From an uncultured Polyangiaceae bacterium (GTDB taxonomy: Bacteria; Myxococcota_A; Polyangia; Polyangiales; Houyiibacteriaceae): a stretch of DNA of 8,292 nt. The stretch lies in NCBI GenBank assembly GCA_947259605.1, contig CAMYMX010000122.1, positions 1-8,292 on the forward strand. The letters are read 5' to 3'. A program made the translations under genes and the position numbers. Under the pieces are notes generated by a model, which was not told the DNA's origin, made no database searches, and was given only the letters and a program-made list of their open reading frames with translations. Shown here piece by piece: positions 4,621 through 8,292 of this stretch; position 1 is the first letter of the stretch; the number at the start of each line of letters is the position of its first letter.

Positions 4621-6333
4621 ATGAAAGCGGATCCCGCCAAGAAGCTGGCAGCGGAGTTGCCGTCAGATGACCACAAAGAGCGCTTGCGCGAACGAGCGGC
4701 GCAGTGGCGCGATCAGGATGTGCAGCCCGCGGTTGCACGCCAGGCGCTCCGCAAGGAGCGCTTCGTCACGCACAGCGACTTGGAGGTGCCCGACCTTCTG
4801 ACGCCAGCCGATTTCGACGACGGCTATGACCGTGACCTCGGCTTTCCCGGTCAGTTTCCGTACACGCGCGGGGTTCAGCCCACGATGTACCGGGGGCGCC
4901 TCTGGACGATGCGGATGTTCGCGGGGTTTGGAACGCCGAGGCAGACCAACGAGCGTTTTCGCTATCTGCTCAATCAGGGGCAGACCGGGCTGTCGACCGC
5001 CTTCGATTTCCCGACCCTGATGGGATACGACAGTGACTCGCCGCGTTCTCTGGGCGAGGTCGGCATGGTTGGGGTGGCGGTCGACACCCTTCGCGACATG
5101 GAGATCCTCTTCGACGAGATCCCGCTCGACCAGGTCACCACCTCGATGACGATCAACGGTCCCGCTGCGGTGCTGCTCGGCTTCTACGTCGCCCTGGCCG
5201 ACAAGCGTGGGATTCCGCGCGACAAAATCGGCGGCACGGTCCAAAACGATTGCCTGAAGGAGTTCATCGCGCAGCACGCCTGGGTCGTTCCTCCCCGTCC
5301 GGCAATGCGCATCGTCACCGACTCGATCGAGTTTTGCGCGAAAGAGGTTCCACGCTGGAACAGCGTCAGCATCAGCGGCTATCACATTCGCGAAGCCGGC
5401 TCGACTGCGGCGCAAGAGCTCGCATTCACGATTGCCGACGGTTTGGAGTACGTGAAATGGGCCGTCGAGCGAGGCCTTGACGTCGACGAATTCGCACCGC
5501 GCCTCTCGTTCTTCTTCGACGTCCACAACGACTTCTTCGAAGAGATTGGGAAGTTTCGTGCCGCCCGCCGGATGTGGGCTCGATTGATGAAAGAGCGGTT
5601 CAATCCCAAGAACCCGAGGTCCTTGATGCTGAGGACACATGCCCAGACCGCGGGCGTATCGCTCACCGCCCAGCAACCCTACAACAACGTTGCCCGGGTG
5701 GCCCTTCAAGCGCTCGCCGCGGTGCTCGGAGGGACCCAGTCACTTCACACCAACAGCCTCGACGAGACCTACGCGCTCCCGACCGAAGAAGCCGTCACCG
5801 TAGCGCTCCGCACGCAGCAGATCATCGCCGAAGAGTCGGGTGTGACCAATACAATCGACCCTTTGGCCGGGAGCTATTTCGTCGAATGGATGACCAACCG
5901 CCTCGAAGAAGAGGCGTTGCATTACATCCGCAAGATCGACGAGCTGGGCGGCATGGTCGAGGCGGTCGAGCAGGGCTACCCGCAGCGCGAGATCGGCGCG
6001 TCGGCCTATCGCTTGCAGCAGCAAGTCGAACGTGGCGAAAAGACGGTCGTTGGCGTCAACCGATACGAACAGGACGAGCAGCCCGACATCCCAACCCTTC
6101 GCGTCGATGAATCGATTCAAAAGGAGCAGGTCGAGGCCCTGGCGAAGGTCAAGGCTGAGCGTGACGACGCGGCGGTGTCAAAGGCATTGACCGCGATTGC
6201 AGACGACTGCCGCATGGACCGCAACGTGATGCCTGGCATCATCGAAGCCGCCAAGGCGTACTGCACGGAGCAAGAGGTCTGCGACGTGTTTCGGGAGGTG
6301 TTCGGCCAGCATCAGGACCGGCCGGAGTTTTAG
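4621..6333 (+). CDS. B12-dependent acyl-CoA mutase large subunit, isobutyryl-CoA mutase-like active site
   Basis: This 570-residue protein is the TIM-barrel catalytic subunit of the methylmalonyl-CoA mutase family, which rearranges acyl-CoA carbon skeletons by adenosylcobalamin radical chemistry. The barrel spans about 80-480 (TMYRGRLWTMR 88-98, TAFDFPTLMGYDSD 126-139, SISGYHIREAG 250-260, GGTQSLHTNS 370-379). There is no C-terminal B12-binding domain (no DxHxxG), so a separate small subunit must be encoded elsewhere. Aligned by eye with the Propionibacterium enzyme at a constant offset of +11 (+12 after about 325), kept residues include Arg93, Thr96, Arg98, Thr206, Gln208, Asn247, His255, Arg294, Ser296, His340, Gln342 and Gln373. 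Tyr89 and Arg207, which recognise methylmalonyl-CoA, become Phe100 and Gln218. That pair is typical of isobutyryl-CoA mutase (isobutyryl-CoA to n-butyryl-CoA). Ala127 argues against a 2-hydroxyisobutyryl-CoA mutase, which has Asp there. Last gene of the run; strong Shine-Dalgarno. Confidence 0.95.
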   Translation: MKADPAKKLAAELPSDDHKERLRERAAQWRDQDVQPAVARQALRKERFVTHSDLEVPDLLTPADFDDGYDRDLGFPGQFPYTRGVQPTMYRGRLWTMRMFAGFGTPRQTNERFRYLLNQGQTGLSTAFDFPTLMGYDSDSPRSLGEVGMVGVAVDTLRDMEILFDEIPLDQVTTSMTINGPAAVLLGFYVALADKRGIPRDKIGGTVQNDCLKEFIAQHAWVVPPRPAMRIVTDSIEFCAKEVPRWNSVSISGYHIREAGSTAAQELAFTIADGLEYVKWAVERGLDVDEFAPRLSFFFDVHNDFFEEIGKFRAARRMWARLMKERFNPKNPRSLMLRTHAQTAGVSLTAQQPYNNVARVALQALAAVLGGTQSLHTNSLDETYALPTEEAVTVALRTQQIIAEESGVTNTIDPLAGSYFVEWMTNRLEEEALHYIRKIDELGGMVEAVEQGYPQREIGASAYRLQQQVERGEKTVVGVNRYEQDEQPDIPTLRVDESIQKEQVEALAKVKAERDDAAVSKALTAIADDCRMDRNVMPGIIEAAKAYCTEQEVCDVFREVFGQHQDRPEF

Positions 6334-6379
6334 GCAGTATCGGCGGCAGTGCCAGTGCCCGGCGATGAATAGGCTGGTT

Positions 6380-6832
6380 CTACGACCCGGTCATCCGCAA
6401 CCACATGGCGACCAGCATGGCGGCGACCAGCAGTGCTAGGACCACGGTGCCGACGATGTCTTCCACACGCTTTCGCCGCGACGGATCGTCTAGTGAGCCC
6501 GAGATGGTGGGCCCATGTGTCGCGGCCTCTGCGGGCAGCGGCGCGGGTGGCGGGATCGGCCGGCGAAGGCTCGGGTCGGGAAGCGCGGGAGCTGGGTTGA
6601 TCACTTGGTTCCACTGCTCTTGGCGTGGCCGCGGCCTCGGGACAACGTGACTGGGTTCCACGCCGGGAGCGCCACGATGATCGGCGCCGGGGTTTCGGAG
6701 CACGCGCACCACTTTGGTCGTCTTGTCTTTGCGCTTCTTCCGGAAATGACTCGGTCGGCGTCTTGTCTTTCCGGGGAGCTCCGGTTTGTCGTCGGGGTGC
6801 GGCACGGGTCTTTGTCTCTCCACCGCCCCCAT
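6380..6832 (-). CDS. Proline-rich basic protein with C-terminal membrane anchor
   Basis: The predicted product has 150 residues. It has a basic patch at 22-40 (RRR, RKKRKDK), a Pro/Arg-rich disordered middle (50-105), and one hydrophobic helix at 127-146 (VGTVVLALLVAAMLVAMWLR), four residues from the end. This is the plan of a tail-anchored protein with most of the chain in the cytoplasm. I recognise no family. It is judged real because a good sigma70-type promoter precedes it at the right distance, the membrane helix is well formed, and no better frame competes here. It converges with the mutase gene, leaving 46 nt in which no terminator hairpin is obvious. The ribosome site is weak (AGAAAG before ATG 6832). 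Confidence 0.65.
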   Translation of the reverse strand: MGAVERQRPVPHPDDKPELPGKTRRRPSHFRKKRKDKTTKVVRVLRNPGADHRGAPGVEPSHVVPRPRPRQEQWNQVINPAPALPDPSLRRPIPPPAPLPAEAATHGPTISGSLDDPSRRKRVEDIVGTVVLALLVAAMLVAMWLRMTGS

Positions 6833-6847
6833 CGGCTTTCTTTTTCT

Positions 6848-6875
6848 AGTATACCGCTCAATTGTTCAGTGTCAG
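6848..6875 (-). promoter_or_regulatory. Sigma70-type promoter for the tail-anchored protein gene
   Basis: On the minus strand CTGACA (6875-6870, five of six to TTGACA) and TATACT (6853-6848, five of six to TATAAT) are separated by 16 nt. Transcription would start near 6841, leaving a leader of about 9 nt before ATG 6832. This is the only place in the window where both hexamers are recognisable. Confidence 0.6.
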
Positions 6876-6882
6876 CGCGGAG

Positions 6883-6896
6883 CTCGACTTTTCGAG
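6883..6896. repeat. Short inverted repeat in the divergent promoter region
   Basis: CTCGA, a 4-nt gap CTTT, then TCGAG form a 5-bp dyad. It lies 8 nt before the plus-strand TACAAT box, where a -35 element would sit, and 7 nt upstream of the minus-strand -35. It could be an operator, but such a short dyad also arises by chance. Confidence 0.25.
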
Positions 6897-6904
6897 ACTT
6901 TGCT

Positions 6905-6910
6905 TACAAT
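6905..6910 (+). promoter_or_regulatory. -10-like box before the formylglutamate hydrolase gene
   Basis: TACAAT (five of six to TATAAT) ends 7 nt before ATG 6918. A transcript from it would start at or beside the ATG, so the mRNA would be leaderless; there is indeed no Shine-Dalgarno. The best -35 candidate, TCGACT at 6884-6889, has a short 15-nt spacer and is weak. Confidence 0.5.
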
Positions 6911-6917
6911 TCGACGC

Positions 6918-7628
6918 ATGGAGTGGACCGATGCAGCAGAGTTGATCGACGGCGACCTCGAGGGCCGCGTGGTGTTCACCTGCGAGCACGCCTCCGCGGC
7001 GCTTCCCGAGCCTTGGACCTGGCCACAAGAAGACCGCTGGCTCGTCGACACGCACTGGGCGATCGACATCGGCGCGGCTGACTTCACGCGACGGGTCGCC
7101 GCCCTCATGAAGGCGCCAGCCGTGCTCTCGTGTTTTTCCCGGCTTTTGATCGATCCGAACCGCCCGCTCGACTCCGATACCTTGTTCCGGGAAAACGCCG
7201 ACGGCAGGACGGTTCACCTGAACGAAGCGCTCCTCGACGCAGAACGAATCCGCCGAATCGAGCACCTCTACGAGCCCTATCATGCCGCGGTCAGCTCGAT
7301 CATCGAGCGCAGCGCGTGTGACACGGTGTTCTCCATCCACACCTTCACCGACGACTACGAAGGCGAGAAGCGGCGCTTGGAGATTGGGGTCCTGTTCGAC
7401 GAGGACGAGGAGCCGGCCTACAGGCTCGTCCGGCATCTCGCGGAGGCCGGTTTCCGCGTGGCGCCGAACGAACCGTGGTCCGGCAAAATCGGACTCGCCT
7501 ACTCGCCTGTACGCCATGCCCGGGAATTCGGCCGTTGCGCGCTCGAAATCGAGGCGCGCCAAGACCTGATCGTCGACGACACATTTGCCGGGCGGCTTGC
7601 GGAAGCGCTCGCGAGCTTCTTCTCCTAA
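6918..7628 (+). CDS. N-formylglutamate amidohydrolase family protein
   Basis: The 236-residue product belongs to the N-formylglutamate deformylase family, metal-dependent hydrolases that release formate and L-glutamate from N-formyl-L-glutamate in one route of histidine breakdown. Family motifs in order are TCEHAS (21-26), DTHWAIDIGA (44-53), SRLLIDPNRP (74-83), SIHTFTD (139-145), NEPWSG (184-189) and ALEIEARQDLI (208-218). The conserved Glu, His, Asp and Arg of these blocks are present, so it should be active. The frame is open back to 6786, but that stretch crosses the promoter region and lacks family similarity; ATG 6918 begins 7 nt after a TACAAT box. No other histidine-degradation (hut) gene is in view, so another N-formyl or N-acyl amino acid substrate is possible. 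The downstream hydrolase gene starts 10 nt after the stop. Confidence 0.9.
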   Translation: MEWTDAAELIDGDLEGRVVFTCEHASAALPEPWTWPQEDRWLVDTHWAIDIGAADFTRRVAALMKAPAVLSCFSRLLIDPNRPLDSDTLFRENADGRTVHLNEALLDAERIRRIEHLYEPYHAAVSSIIERSACDTVFSIHTFTDDYEGEKRRLEIGVLFDEDEEPAYRLVRHLAEAGFRVAPNEPWSGKIGLAYSPVRHAREFGRCALEIEARQDLIVDDTFAGRLAEALASFFS

Positions 7629-7638
7629 GCTTGCGCTC

Positions 7639-8292
7639 ATGCGTCGACTTCGCTCCGAGCAGACCGGGCTCTCTTACCTCTCTTCTGGGGCGGAGGATGC
7701 CCCTTTGGTGCTGTGCCTGCATGGCTTTCCCGACATTCCGCGAACCTGGGCGCCGTTGACCGAGCGTCTTATGGGCGCCGGCTATCGCGTGCTTAGCCCC
7801 TGGTTGCCAGGCTACGCCCCTTCGTCGCTCCAGGGGCCCTTCGACCTCGCTACGCTGGCACGGACGATCCTCAGCTTCGTCGACGAGCTCTCGCCTTCGG
7901 AGCCGATTCGAATTGTCGGTCATGATTGGGGAGCGTTCATCATCCAATGCGCAATGTCGCTCCAGCCAGAGCGTTTTCGCGCCGCGGCCATGCTCGCGGG
8001 CCCTCATATTTTGGCGATCGAAGCAAACATCGAGCGGCATCCGCGCCAGCTCGCCCGAAGTGCGTATATGGGTTTCTTTCAACTGCCGGTGGTTTCCGAT
8101 CGCATCGTGCGGCGCCGCAACTTCCGTTTCATCGAGCGCCTCTGGGCAGCTTGGTCACCGGGATACGATCCAGGGAGCGACTATATCGAGGAGCTCAAGG
8201 TCTGCCTACGTTCGAGCATGCCCGCTCCGATTCGATACTATCGGGCGCTGCTCTCGCCGAAGGTCGTTCTCGATGTTCGCCGGATGGTCGGG
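7639..8292 (+). CDS. Alpha/beta hydrolase with Asp nucleophile (epoxide hydrolase/dehalogenase-like), 3' end cut
   Basis: The frame runs without a stop from ATG 7639 to the window edge, giving 218 residues of an alpha/beta-hydrolase. The oxyanion motif is HGFP (28-31). The nucleophile elbow is VGHDWG (93-98) with Asp96 as nucleophile. Asp rather than Ser there is typical of epoxide hydrolases and haloalkane dehalogenases, which form a covalent alkyl-enzyme ester. RVLSPWLPGY (50-59) corresponds to the family's strand and loop after the oxyanion motif. The cap domain starts near 130; the acid and His of the triad lie beyond the edge. Full members have about 280-320 residues, so roughly a quarter is missing. 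It lies 10 nt after the formylglutamate hydrolase gene, with no ribosome site or promoter seen, and is probably co-transcribed. The substrate cannot be told. Confidence 0.9.
   Translation, partial: MRRLRSEQTGLSYLSSGAEDAPLVLCLHGFPDIPRTWAPLTERLMGAGYRVLSPWLPGYAPSSLQGPFDLATLARTILSFVDELSPSEPIRIVGHDWGAFIIQCAMSLQPERFRAAAMLAGPHILAIEANIERHPRQLARSAYMGFFQLPVVSDRIVRRRNFRFIERLWAAWSPGYDPGSDYIEELKVCLRSSMPAPIRYYRALLSPKVVLDVRRMVG

Noticed and set aside
4663..5709. Long open frame (348 codons) antisense to the mutase
   Set aside because: It lies wholly within a strongly conserved enzyme gene; long antisense frames are common in GC-rich DNA because of third-position bias. No recognisable domain.
6334..6379. 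Possible terminator between the mutase and the convergent gene
   Set aside because: Only a 4-bp GGCA/TGCC pairing and a direct AGTGCC repeat are seen, with no T-run on either strand.
6786..6917. 44-residue upstream extension of the formylglutamate hydrolase
   Set aside because: The stretch contains both promoter regions and part of the divergent gene, and the family similarity begins only after ATG 6918.
6858..7640. Minus-strand frame antisense to the formylglutamate hydrolase
   Set aside because: It overlaps all the conserved motifs of the plus-strand gene and covers the divergent promoters.
7345..8082. Minus-strand frame across the two hydrolase genes
   Set aside because: It overlaps two recognisable genes, is Arg-rich and low in complexity in the way of shadow frames, and has no domain.

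Overview
The window looks like ordinary chromosomal DNA of a GC-rich bacterium, most likely a Myxococcota / deltaproteobacterial-type organism. The pointers are a lipoprotein with a Gly/Ala-rich spacer after the lipobox and a Cys-rich tail, several small TPR proteins, and a B12-dependent mutase large subunit encoded apart from its B12-binding subunit. The lineage is an inference from gene style and not from any marker. I see no mobile element, tRNA, rRNA, CRISPR or phage gene.

Layout: (1) 1-656 (+), the end of a secreted Cys-rich lipoprotein gene, cut by the left edge. (2) 666-2261 (-), a two-gene unit: a short DUF72 (YecE-like) protein followed 3 nt later by an RluD-family 23S rRNA pseudouridine synthase. 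(3) 2262-2360, a divergent control region with a perfect 6-bp inverted repeat and a -10-like box for each direction. (4) 2361-6333 (+), a tightly packed five-gene run: TPR protein, membrane-anchored TPR protein, small two-helix membrane protein, four-TPR protein, and an acyl-CoA mutase large subunit. (5) 6380-6832 (-), a proline-rich, basic protein with one C-terminal membrane helix, convergent with the mutase. (6) 6833-6917, a second divergent promoter region. (7) 6918-8292 (+), an N-formylglutamate amidohydrolase family protein and an alpha/beta hydrolase with an Asp nucleophile, the latter running off the right edge.

The most notable points are two. First, the mutase, which an automatic annotation would call methylmalonyl-CoA mutase, carries Phe100 and Gln218 at the places of the methylmalonyl-CoA mutase residues Tyr89 and Arg207. 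This is the pair that marks isobutyryl-CoA mutase, while nearly all other substrate and CoA contacts are kept. Second, four start codons are preceded at a fixed 7-9 nt by a -10-like hexamer (TATACT, TAGTAT, TAGTAT, TACAAT), which suggests leaderless transcripts, whereas the mutase has a classical Shine-Dalgarno. How the TPR and membrane proteins relate to the mutase is not known from sequence; they could be co-transcribed simply by position.
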